A DNA stretch of 64,000 bases from Pseudovirgaria hyperparasitica (Eukaryota > Ascomycota > Dothideomycetes > Acrospermales > Acrospermaceae): contig NW_022985553.1 in NCBI RefSeq assembly GCF_010093815.1, positions 840,133-904,132 on the forward strand, written 5' to 3'. Every line of letters begins with the position of its first letter. The stretch's first letter is position 1. Both the position numbers and the translations under genes were made by a program. Positions 23,866-34,512 of this stretch are shown here, piece by piece. The notes under the pieces were generated by a model. It searched no databases. It was given only the letters and a program-made list of their open reading frames with translations, and was not told where the DNA came from.

Positions 23866-26450
23866 TCAAGGCTGATATGCTTTTGCCAATTCATCTTCTC
23901 CAACATTTGTCCATTCACGCAGCAACTCGTCTAACTCGTCGTCGTCACTCTCTCCGTCAGCCTGTTGTGAAGCATCCACTCTAGTCAAATCGGACCCGGG
24001 AAGTGGACTCAATACGCTAGGACCGCATGCTGCTGCAGCTGCTCCACGAACTGTGCCTTGATATTTACCAAAAGAATAAGACCTTGATAGCATAGTCTCG
24101 GACCGGCCCCGACTTCGTGGAAGGCGGTGTATCGAATCTGGTCTATCACTTTCATCGGTACCCCTGGATCGTCCTCGAGATTGTGCTCTGTCGGTAGAGC
24201 TGGAGTCGGTATTTTCCCTGTCGTATATTTCCACATCTACATCAGACTGACCATCGCGTGACTGTGGGTAAGGACTGTCATATACGGAATTTTGGCTCGA
24301 CGGTCTCTCATTGCCGGTCCTTGTATCGTCAATCTTCTGTGTCGAGGCTATTTCTGTGCTTGAGAATGGAAGGCCGGTCTGTTGTTTGAATCGTTCACGA
24401 CTCCAAGTTGGTCCTGCGGACTTGAGCACAGGGATTTCGGATGGAAAATCTGTGGAAGTAGGTGCTTCGTGTGATAACCTAGCTGCCGCCGCCGAAGCCA
24501 TAGTGTATGACGCCCGCTCTCGCTCGTGTAGAGCTGGGACAGCCGGGGAGTTTGACCCGAAACCATACTCTGGGCATGTGGAAGCTGATTGGCCGCCAAA
24601 GCTCAGCCGTTCTGGGATTGCCGATTGTGTAGGAGAGAGCAACCGGGGGCCGTGTGGATAGGTCTCGGCATCTTTCGAACTGGTGCTATGTCCCAATGTG
24701 GCAGATTCAACGGGGGTCCCCAGTGAGTTCATCTCGTCCGCCCATTCCCCCAAATCCTGGTTTTCGAGAAATTGTCCTAACGACATGCTGCCCTGTCGGA
24801 CTTTGGTTGGTCCTCTGGAGTATTTCAGAGCGGTGTCAACCACCTGTCCGCTACTAATCTGTCTCTGGACCATGTGATGACTCGGATCATAGCAATGTAA
24901 ACCAGCCTTGGCGCAGGTGTTGCAAAGATCGTAGTCGCCATCGTCACAGAGGTTGCAGTGCAAGTGTTCGTTCCATATGCGCTGTCGACACTGATCGCAA
25001 CAAATATACGTCTCGGGGCCTGTAACGTGAGAAGCAGCAGCAGACACTCCAATATTCGGTTTTGCTTCTTGCTCTGTCGGTGGCTTGATAGAATGCAGAG
25101 CCTCTACATGTTGCGACTGAACATCCACCCCTCGACAAGGTGGTACGCGTGCGTGTCGCTCGAAACTCTTGACGCAGTTTCTACAAGGCGTTTGTATATC
25201 GCACTAATCGTGATGTGAGTGACAAGATTAGAATCGGCAGGTTTCAGCGATGTGTAGCTAACCTTAATTTTGCGACGGCGACAAGAGTCACAATTTTTCA
25301 TCGTACGGAGAGCTTGAGCTGCCTCACGAGCGGCAGGAGTAAGAGGACCAGAACGCCCACGAGTATGTCGAGACGTGTATTTGTTATAATCTAGGGATTC
25401 TGGCATTAAGCGACCGTTTCTATGCTCGTCAGGCTTATACTGGATCCATTGAGGAGCTGGGGAAGAGCTGGCTGCCGAGGATGACCGACGACGGTTTCGT
25501 TCATTTCCCGTCGTCTGTGGGATCCTGATCGAAGTGGAGGGGGTGCTCTTTCCGGCGGCAGTAGAATCTATCTCATTGAAAATGATATGCGACTTGTGGC
25601 GCAATGCGCGATTTTCTCTAATCCTATGATTACGTTTGTCTGATTCCGGTTCAACGGAAGAATAGGATGTCTCTGGCCCCTGGGATGACCTTGGATGTTG
25701 TACCGAGGGCCTGGGGTGTGGCGGAGGTGACTGACCGATGGATTCATGCCAGCTTTCACGCCCCCATTCACGTTCTCCCACCATTTCTGGAGATGGAATC
25801 GTACTGTAACGTGCAGGATGCCGCTCTAGTGCATGAAGTGCGATAGGTGGCTGGTATGGTGCAGATACTGTCGCCACATTGGGCAATACACTAGACATCT
25901 GAGAGTATGGAGGCCGCTGGGGAGAATCTAAAAACCCCGGGTCTGGAAACCCCCTCAAAGATTCTCCATTTCCATAAACGTTTGATAGGCGTGATATTCT
26001 ATGGTCGGTGCCAATTGGTCTTTCGTGGAGGCTGGGTGGCCGAGTGACCAGAGTACGACGATCAAATGGGGGGGTTCTTGACCTACGTTCCACAAGACCG
26101 GCCACGGTAGCGCTGGCAAGACTCACTTGAGCTACTCCTCGGCCCCTATACTCAGGATCCTTTCGGCTCGGTTCACGGTATGTGCCATTCGGAATATCAA
26201 CATCATACGAAACATTGCGTGGTACTGAAGAGACATCCCTACCATATGGCAAGCCCTGCTTACCGTCAGGCTTTGACGCCCTATACTCGCAAGAGAGGTC
26301 TCTGCGAACACATCGACCACACCGGGGAGTCTCGTCATCGCACTAGGACCTGTCAGTGGACCCATTGGTGCTTGAAATCCCTGAAGATGGGGTACATCTT
26401 TTTGGACCTACCTTCCTTCTGTCGGCTCTACACGTTCTACACCCGCGCAT
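23866..26450 (-). CDS. regulator with two Zn2Cys6 clusters and a ZZ finger
   Basis: Four exons fit in phase: 26,450-26,412, 26,342-25,263 (two exons' worth of frame without break) and 25,203-23,866, that is three coding blocks giving 818 residues. A perfect Zn(II)2Cys6 cluster begins at the start: C4, C7, C14, C21, C24, C31 (spacing 2-6-6-2-6), split by an intron after K13. A second cluster lies at C364, C367, C374, C380, C383, C396 (2-6-5-2-12), also split by an intron in the equivalent position after K373. A ZZ-type finger follows at about 438-486 (YICCDQC, HCNLCDDGDYDLCNTC, HH). The rest is Ser/Pro/Arg-rich and disordered, ending with an acidic tail (ESDDDELDELL). Likely a nuclear DNA-binding regulator with a protein-interaction finger. 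An in-phase open stretch upstream could extend it. Confidence 0.75.
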
Positions 26451-26594
26451 ATAGGCCAAACGTGTGGATGCTTTGTGGCCTTTCGATCGAGCTTCGATAC
26501 CGACGTGGATGCATAAAATCCCCCTGTTATCGCAATAGCCGCACGAAGAAGCTCTCTGATTATACTGTCATTAGGTTAGCCAGACCTACTCTTT

Positions 26595-27799
26595 CTAATG
26601 CATGGATAGAACATTGGATCTGGTAGCTACCTTGATTTTATTGGTAGATGAATGTTTCTCGGTGCCATCGATGATTGTGTCTAGAGCATCTCGGGTCTTC
26701 GCATATGCTGCTTGTAATTGCATCTCGGCCTCGATGGTCTGAGTAGTCTGTCCAGCATACTGATCGAGCTGGCTTTCTACCACTTCGATATTTTGGAGAA
26801 GTGACTGGATGTGCTGTATACAAAGCGCGAGGGACTCGTTCGTGATCAGTCCTCGTTTGTCACGTCCAGTCCTCAGTAACTTAGGACTACCAACACCAGG
26901 TGTTGTAAGGGTTTTGTCAATGCTCATGGTGTTGCCTTCTTGATCAACGCTCGCATTGAGATCCAAATCTCGGTTCAAATTCTCCAAGTCGTTGTGGTTG
27001 GCGTTGTCCTTGTTTGGTACGGCAAGACTAGACACAAAGGCAGTGAAGGTTTTGATACCCAGGCTAGGCATAGCCTTTGGACCAGGCTGCATCCGCTCGG
27101 GGGGCTCTAAGTCCCTTTTTCACATTAGTACAACGATAATACATCACTAGCTTCATGTCTTACTCAACGAGTGTGCTGTCTTCACTGGAACTCGTCGCTT
27201 TCATTGTGTCCTCGTATCGTTTGATAGCGGCCTTCTTAGCTTCTATAAGGCGTTTTAGTTCCTTCCGCTGTCTCAGGACTTCAGCCCTGTCTTGATCACT
27301 GGAGCACTCATTAGCAATCGAAATATCTTCGACGGAATTAGTTGCGATCTTGATCTTACTTGTTTCGCACCATTTGCGCGTGTAGAAGAGCCTGCATCAG
27401 AAGTTGAAGTGTGCTTTTCCATCGGTCCAAGTTGGCACGTAGAAGTTGTATCTTGCTGTCTTTGAATGGCATGGTAAATTTGGCCATACGGCTGTCCTTG
27501 CTTCTTGCTACGATCGCCTCAAGCTCATCAAACACATAGCGACATTCCTTAACTGCACTTTCAGCAGTCTGGATTGAGCTAGCAGTCATGACCTGGGCTG
27601 TGCCATTCTGTGAAAACGTATGACCCAACTCTTGAATGACAGCAGATGTAAGCTCTACATCTCGAGCGATGGCTTTGATTCTCTTATCGGCCCCTGAGAC
27701 AGAGTCGACATACTCGTAAAGAATGACGGAAAGTTGCAGGCCAGCTCCGGCGAGCTGCACAATTGATGCAGCGACTCCAACTGCGGCGATTGCCTCCAT
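26595..27799 (-). CDS. protein with fungal STAND-type N-terminal helical domain
   Basis: The first two exons, 27,799-27,360 and 27,286-27,160, join across a 73-bp GTAAGA...GACAG intron to give 188 residues. The N-terminus (MEAIAAVGVAASIVQLAGAG...) matches the pattern of the helical domain found at the front of fungal NACHT/STAND proteins and of related small solo proteins; the rest is helical and basic. A further frame at 27,092-26,595 contains a second helical piece (ALCIQHIQSLLQNIEVVESQLDQ, then YAKTRDALDTIIDGTEK) that usually follows this domain, so it is probably the C-terminal exon of the same gene. A GTAAGA donor at 27,163 and a TACTAAT branch support an intron, but the acceptor giving the right phase is unclear. 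No NB-ARC/NACHT ATPase is present. Function unknown; possibly a solo sensor or adaptor. Confidence 0.6.
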
Positions 27800-28333
27800 G
27801 CCTATTGTACTGAAATGTGATATAGCGACAGATTCATTCTTGTATGGAATTGAGTCACAAGCATCTGGGGTTTTGTTTTTGAAACAGAGCAAGTGGACAA
27901 AGACTAGAAACACGATTTACTTGTAGACATCTGAAGGAGGCGAAGTATTCGCAGGCATCTTTCAGCTCTCACCTAAAAGTGATACGAAATTACATGAGAC
28001 AACCCAGGTCGAGGCTGAGCAGGGGGGGCTTTGAGGGATCTAGATCGTGATGCCTCAGGCATGAGTATTAGAGCTTCCCGACGCGTGCCGAGCTAAGCTC
28101 CATCGACGCGACTTTATGATGATGTAACGCGCGTCTTACAACCTTTGAACCTTCCTCTAACGAGCATAAACACTCCACCTCTTCCACAGGACATTCTACA
28201 TCCCTATTCACTCCAGACAAGTATGTTGGCGACACAGTTGATGTTCATGCCGCAATCTTTTGCACCCGCCCGCTCGTCACCACTCTCGGAACGATCCTCC
28301 AATGCGTGCCCGCGGCGGTATAATTCTGCTATC

Positions 28334-28987
28334 ATGTCGCAAGCACAAGACGCGAAGCAGCAGGTCCCCTACTCGAAGCGCTCCATTAAGCAAGCTCCTA
28401 TAAATCGTGGCCGAGAGGAGGTTCGCGATAAGAGACGCGATTTATTCTTGAAAAAAGTGAAAGAGGGCCGGGAGGACCGGAACTGGGAGGCGAAGGGCGA
28501 ACAGGTAAGAAATATAGCCATACTCCTGCAACTGTCGATGCTGACCATTCACTAGATCCTGAGGATGGACTTCATGAAAGAGCAGAAGAAATGGGAGACC
28601 GAGAAGGCGCGCTCCGCGCCAAAGTTTGATGAATTCGCCGAAGACGACGAACCACAGGATGAGATCATGCTTAGCAGCCAGCCATACCAAACACATCCAT
28701 CATTTCAAACGTCAAGTTTAAATTCGGCCCTGGCTTCACATCACGAAGAAGCTGAGGCTGAGGCCCTTCTCCGGCAAGAACAGGAAGAGCTTGACGCAAT
28801 GCTGGCCGCTATAGAGGACCAAGAAAATATAGAGCAAGCATACCAACTTCCTTCACATTTTGGTAGTGATGATGAAGATTATGACAGCTTATTCATGGAC
28901 TATCTCTCCACCCAAGAGGATCAACACGGCATCTTACGAGAGCCCGAGCTATCGAAACCTGTGGATGACGAGATGGACACGTCGTAG
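28334..28987 (+). CDS. conserved fungal hypothetical protein
   Basis: Two exons, 28,334-28,504 and 28,556-28,987, join in phase across a 51-bp intron to give 200 residues. The N-terminal 80 residues are basic and helical (YSKRSIKQAPINRGREEVR, KRRDLFLKKVKEGREDR) and look conserved; the C-terminal half is strongly acidic with a Glu-rich helix and a DDEDYDSLFMDYL segment. I chose the ATG at 28,334 because it leads directly into the conserved-looking part; an earlier in-frame ATG at 28,223 would add 37 low-complexity residues. No domain is recognised, and there is no membrane segment or signal peptide. It ends 95 bp from the convergent PEX19 gene. Acidic/basic polarity suggests a protein-protein or nucleic-acid-associated role, but this is a guess. 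Confidence 0.75.
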
Positions 28988-29081
28988 CATCCGACTTCCA
29001 TCATATTCAAGCGGGCAGGGAATGGGGGAGTTAGAAAATGGTCATGTGGCGTTAATGGATTGTACAAATTTATATGAATTG

Positions 29082-30115
29082 TTACTGCTGCGGACAGCCC
29101 TCGTCCATACCAGCAAGAGCTTCGGCGGCGGCATTTGTGTCCCCGACCAAGTCTGGTGGCGGTGCGCCTACAGACTGCATCTGTAACGATATTAGCAAGA
29201 AATTTTGCATGGATAGGAGTTTTGCTAACTTTCTGCATTCTCTCAACAATATATTCCCTGGCCTTCGGCTCCTTGTCACTGTAGTTCTTCTCCTCGAACT
29301 TAGCTGTGATCTCCCCGACGAGCACTTGCTGCTGCTCATATCGTTTTAAATCCTCCTTCGAGACCTTGTCCTTGTTTTGTATCATCCAATCCGGGAACTT
29401 GTCACTTAACTCTTTCATAGGCTCGTACAGGACGTCCTTGTTTGTGAGCTCTTCCATCATATCCGTCAGCAGTTTAGCGAAGCCCTCCTCACCACCCCCT
29501 CCCTCCTTCGCCATCTCTGCGAGTAGCTGCGCCATCATGTCATCCCCAAGATCAGCACTGCTAGATGCTTCCGCACTAGCTTGGTCCCCAGATTGCTGCA
29601 TCCGCTCCATAGTCTTACGTATCGTCTCTTGGAACGAAGCTTCAGTAGCCTTGGATGACGCGGATGGGTCTCCTGCATTTGACGATCCAGGAACAGCTGT
29701 ATCTTCACTTCCTCCATCAGCTGATGTGGCAGCTGCATCCCCAAGCTCCTTCATGAGGGTCTCGAATTGTTTTTTCATATCTGGAGAGTCCTTGAACTCC
29801 CCTAGCAGATCTGCCATACCCTTCTGCAGCTCTTTCTGAAAGTCATCGTCCGCGAAATGGAATGGTGAATCTTCCGTCGGAGCAGTCGTGGCTGTGGTTT
29901 CGGCAGGTCTCCCAGGCCCAGAAGCCTGTGGGACCTCCGCTTTCGAATCTATTTTCGTGTGCGCAAACTCGTCGAGTACGTCTGCGTCGCCTTGATTAGC
30001 TTCCCCTTCCCCTGGCATGTGATCCTCTGTTCGTACCGTCCAGGTCATCTAAATCGTCCTCATCAGGGTCAGGCGCCGTCTCGATGAGTGTTTGCTCTGG
30101 TTTTTTCTCGGCCAT
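29082..30115 (-). CDS. PEX19: peroxisomal membrane-protein import receptor Pex19
   Basis: Cytosolic chaperone and import receptor for peroxisomal membrane proteins, docking at Pex3. Three exons fit in phase: 30,115-30,037, 29,990-29,230 and 29,180-29,082, giving 312 residues, usual for fungi. The acidic N-terminus DDLDDLDGDADVLDEF is the Pex3-binding region and spans intron 1, which has a GCTAAT branch site. The middle contains FQKELQKGMADLLGEF, and the C-terminal client-binding domain runs from about residue 180 (EGFAKLLTDMMEELTNKDVLYEPMKEL). The last four residues, CPQQ, form a CaaX farnesylation box as in other Pex19 proteins. It is divergent from UBC9, with 450 bp between the starts. Identification is firm. 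Confidence 0.94.
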
Positions 30116-30565
30116 GCTGGGCTGACGGTTTTATGCTGAAGACGTGTAAAGCTGCGCTCCGTGAAGTCATGCCTCAAGTCTCGGTTACCAGCTGAATTCG
30201 ACAGCCCGAGGCCGACCACGAACTACAGAATAGCGGGGACTCTGAAGCTTGGACTGATGGCGGGGGAGGGATGCTCGATGCGCAGATCCCTTCCACTTTT
30301 GGGCTAGGTGGGCACCGCGTGGACCCTGTGCCTGGAACTTCTTGCCTACCATCTGTACTATCGAAGTTCACTCCACGACCTATATCTCACCTGCAGAGAC
30401 AGATACGTTGTTCACCTCCGTTCGCCTACGCGCTCTGTATATTCACCGCCACTCGTGTCTTATAGTGTCTGATCTTCTTTCCATTCTCCTTCCAACCGCT
30501 GTCTACACACACGAAAGAATCAAGATCCAGCCTTGCGCCAGCAGCAGTGCAACCTAGATCTCAAC

Positions 30566-31148
30566 ATGTCGCTGTGCCAGAATCGCCTCACCGAGGAGAG
30601 GTAAGACTTGCACGACCACGCTCAGCAAGAACAATATCTGATACCACGTATAGGAAGCAATGGCGCAAAGACCATCCTTTCGGATTCTACGCCCGACCCA
30701 CGCGCACCAGTCAAGGCATCCTCGATCTCAGGAAATGGGAATGCGGCGTGCCAGGCAAGGACAAAACACTCTGGGAAGGCGGCCTGTTCAAGCTAGAAGT
30801 GACTTTTCCCGAAGGTACACACCTATTAACTTTCATCATCCCAGGGATCATGACTGATTCATTCGTATAGAATACCCGACGAAGCCGCCCAAGTGCAAAT
30901 TTGTGCCACCGTTGTTCCACCCGAACGTTTACCCGTCTGGTACCGTGTGTCTTTCGATTCTCAATGAAGAAGAAGGCTGGAAACCGGCTATTACATGTAA
31001 GGAGATCCTGTTAGGGATCCAGTCGCTACTGGACGAGCCAAACCCCGAGAGCCCGGCGCAGGCAGATGCATACAATCTGTTCAAGAAGGACCGTGTGGCA
31101 TATGACAAAAAGATCAAGCAAGTAGTCAAAGAGAATCCAGCACCATGA
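30566..31148 (+). CDS. UBC9: SUMO-conjugating enzyme Ubc9
   Basis: E2 enzyme that transfers SUMO to target proteins, mainly in the nucleus. Three exons, 30,566-30,600, 30,654-30,814 and 30,871-31,148, fit in phase and give 157 residues, exactly the family size. The HPN motif is at 82-84 and the catalytic cysteine is C92 in GTVCLSIL. Family signatures include [13 protein letters not shown] near the N-terminus, [12 protein letters not shown] and the C-terminal DPNPESPAQ-like segment ([14 protein letters not shown]). Introns have GTAAGA and GTACAC donors. A short frame overlapping the stop (31,145-31,375) is probably 3' UTR. Convergent with the PAB2 gene. Confidence 0.96.
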
Positions 31149-31491
31149 TTGATATGAACGCAAGCGGGTGCAGCAATGTGACTTGGCCGCGCAGGCGGAC
31201 TAGGGGTGACACAGTTGATGATTTGCAGGAGACGCTTGCAATTTGTTGGCGATACGGCGATGCGGCATGGACTGGTTCACGATTTGTAAAAATTAGGATA
31301 ACGGGCAGTGAAGAATTTAGCGGAACACATGAGGTTTGGCAAGATGATTATGGAGAAGAAGAAGACCTATTCTAGTATACAATAAACGATGCCAGGTCCG
31401 TTCGAGAGTAATAGCAGTCTCCGAATCCGACCAAGTAAGAGGCAACTAAATCATTTCCATGTCAACGCCTCAACCCGTTGCGCAAAGTGAA

Positions 31492-32633
31492 CTAGTATGG
31501 TGCATAGCCACGTCCTCGTGGTCGATAGCCACCGCGGTACCTGTGTATTATTTAGTATTGTCTGTGCGCCTTTGGCGGAAGTGAAATGAAAGGATTGAAA
31601 GGGATGGAGCGGCGATATGTGGCACGAACTCAGAAATAATGGTGAGGAAATAGAGTGACCTACCCTCCACCACGACCACCTCCGTATCCACGGTCACCAC
31701 CATAGCCACCTCGTCCACCATATCCTCCTCTTCCGCCTCGTGGCCCACCGCGTCCACTACCTCTTCCACCTCTCGTCATGCCTGGAAGATTAGTGCGCTT
31801 GGGAACAACCTTCACTATGATCAGTACATACCAAATAAACAGGACTTTTACACTAACCTTGAGTTGTCGGCCCCGAAAGTTGCTATCGTTGAGGACTAGG
31901 GCCTGAGCTACAAGACTGGGCTCAGTGAACTCCACATACGCATACCTGCATACGCTCATTAGCGCTCCATCTCTTACTGCCAATCTCTTGCCAGGTAGCG
32001 AAGATTTTTCTGGGGCATGAAGAGAAGAAGTAAGATACAATCTTCGGCGCATGGGAAACGCAAACATAGCACGACCTCGCACTGAGTGTTCTCAGGCGCT
32101 GTAGCCCTGTCCATGCGAAGCAAAGAATGCAAAAAGCCAGCATAAGTAAATGTGTTTTCAAGGGAATGCCCAGCTCTTGGATGTTACTGACCCCTTCGGT
32201 TGTCCGGTGAACTTATCCAGCAAGATAGTCACTCTGTTGATGCTGCCACAAGTCTGGAAATGCGACTGGATCTCCTCGGGCGAGGCGCCATAGTCGACAT
32301 TACCAACAAATATGCTCCGTGCGTCGATGTCTTCTCTGTTCTCACGGAGGTCTTCGGTGCGCTGATCGAGAGACTGTTGCATCTCACGGAGCTTCGCCGC
32401 TTCGGCTTCCATCTCCTGGACGCGCTTTTTCATCGCGAGAATTTCCTCCTATTGAAATTTAGCTCTTCTGTTTGTAAGTAAAGCGCGCGCTGGGTGTGGG
32501 GTTTGCGCCGCGTGCCGTGGTCGCGTAGGGATAACCGTGGCGTCGTCAAGGACGGCTGTTGGAGTCGTACCTCTTCATCTGCATTGTCAGCAGTGTTGTG
32601 CTCGTCGGCACGGCGGTCTTCGATGTCGGCCAT
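31492..32633 (-). CDS. PAB2: nuclear poly(A)-binding protein 2 (Pab2-like)
   Basis: RNA-binding protein of the PABPN1/Pab2 family, acting in nuclear polyadenylation and exosome-linked RNA turnover. Five exons fit in phase: 32,633-32,571, 32,448-32,192, 31,945-31,858, 31,809-31,664 and 31,540-31,492, giving 200 residues. Order: an acidic N-terminus, a coiled coil at about 22-62 ([20 protein letters not shown]), a single RRM with RNP2 IFVGNVDY at 67-74 and RNP1 KGYAYVEF at 106-113, then [11 protein letters not shown] and an RGG/YGG-rich tail from about 148 that is a likely target of arginine methylation. Intron 2 is 246 bp and intron 1 is 122 bp, long for this window, hinting at possible splicing control. 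Length and layout match fission yeast Pab2. Confidence 0.92.
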
Positions 32634-34512
32634 GATGTTTGTATGTGAACGGTGTCTGAGGATGTTGATTAGCAAGATGAGCGAGGTAGCTGACAGGTTA
32701 AGAGCAAAACAGGTAGATTGTATGACTTGCACGTACCAAGTTTTAGTTCTATAGGTTTAGCAGAGCAGACTCCAGACCGCCTGCAGATATCTTATGTATC
32801 TGCGATCTGTGAAGGTACTGTGTGGGTCAATGAGCGCTGGTGAAGCCGCGAAAGTTGACATTAACAGGAAAGGCAATGATGGAAGGGACATCCGGCCGCC
32901 TGGAGAAGCCTCCTAAAACGATCTAACCATATTACTCTTAGCGTCTTTTTCGCAACCTGGAAGCTCGATTATTAACTTATCCAGTATTTATCTAACAAGT
33001 GCTCCAACAATTCTAGTGCACAACTCGCAGTGTAAGGGGCACCATGTTATTATGACGAGGCCCAGCTGAACATGCACATCCAAGAGCCATCGCCTCACTC
33101 TGTATATGCACAGCCGCAGCCACTTTGCCAAACAACTTACGGCCCAAAATCCCTTCCAGTCACAGCATGCTCAATACAATATGTTTCCATTGTCTGCCTA
33201 GGCCGACAGGATAGACTTGCATTCCTGGATCAGTGACAGTAGTCTCTATGTTGCCCTCGCTGAACTCTTCCCGGCTGCGCGGGATCAGCGACCTGTACGT
33301 TTAATGAATAGTAAGACACGGACTCTACCATTCGCCATCATCGCACTGCATAACTGGAAATGGCTTACCGTTACACTTTCTACGTCGTTGGTTTGACAAG
33401 GTTCGACCTCATAACCCTGTTTGCTAGTACCCACGCTATAGCAGACACATGGTTGGCGGATACGAGGGTCATGATACTGATTGGGGCTTGCTAGGGCATC
33501 AATCAAAACAGAGGCTGGTCGAGCTGGACTGTATGACTTGTTTAGTCCACCGTTTGAAATCCTTTAGCTGTCCAACATAGTGAAAAGTCCTGACTTGTTC
33601 CAGGAGCAGACCTTTGGACGAGACTGGTCAGTTCGAAATTTCTCTCGTAGGGTTTCTCTTCCGATCCTAACGTCCCCAATTAGGCTGAAGCGAAGATGTA
33701 TTCGTCATGATCCACTTCTTTGGTTGAAGTCTAGATAGTAGGCGGGATTTTGCCCAATATAGATTTCCAGGACGAGATCGCATATCCCTCAGGAGTAGTA
33801 TCGCTTCGGGGTCGTTGTTTTAGGGGATATCGTACCACAGCAACTGGCCGAACATCGAAGCTCACAGTATTATCATCTCCTGCCTCCATTTCTGGGCGTC
33901 TTCTTTGTGTCCATGATGGGTGTTAGCCAATTCGAGCTCGTAACCCACTCGCCCTTTCTCGCATCTATTACAACAAGGACATTCTAGAAACTTGACGGAC
34001 GCTCCGTCCGTCATGAAGCCTTCTCCTTGAGACTATGACACTCATCCACCGAAGTACCCGTGCATATCATAGCGAATTCACTATACTCCGGCCTCTGCGT
34101 ATGTCCGTATCCTGAACGGCAGCATGTACTTCTGGCACCCGAGGCGCTGGCTGCAGTTCGATTGGGGTGTCAAGCCTGGTGGCTTATAATTCTTGGTATA
34201 AGTGCTTAAACACTAGAAGTCATATCTATGCTTACAGAGTTATGTGTACTGATTATAACCATACTGAATCTCTCGAAAGCTGTATTAGCTATATGAGAAT
34301 TTTCCCTAGTGATAAGTGATTGAACCAAATCCGACTCATTATTCAATGTCAATATGGATGTACAAGACAAGCTGCTCCAACGGTACTGAGACAGATCATG
34401 TTCACAAAACAAAAACATATTTCAAGCCTCGGACGAAAGATTTGCATGCAGGTTTTTGATACACTGTGGACCACTGTTGTTTTATTACTATCTTATTATT
34501 CTGTTTGGTCAC
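32634..34512. other. gene-free stretch
   Basis: About 1.9 kb between the divergent-facing start of PAB2 and the 3' end of the next minus-strand gene. Only short unconvincing frames are present (for example 33,285-33,506 on the minus strand). The first few hundred bases hold the PAB2 promoter. No repeat, RNA gene or splice-consistent coding pattern was seen. Confidence 0.5.

Noticed and set aside
26132-26365. 77-codon alternative frame at the start of the zinc-cluster gene
   Set aside because: A different acceptor (CTAG at 26,343) restores a perfect Zn2Cys6 in another frame, so this frame is spurious.
31145-31375. 76-codon plus-strand frame overlapping the UBC9 stop
   Set aside because: UBC9 has exactly the family length, so this is most likely 3' UTR; no domain seen.
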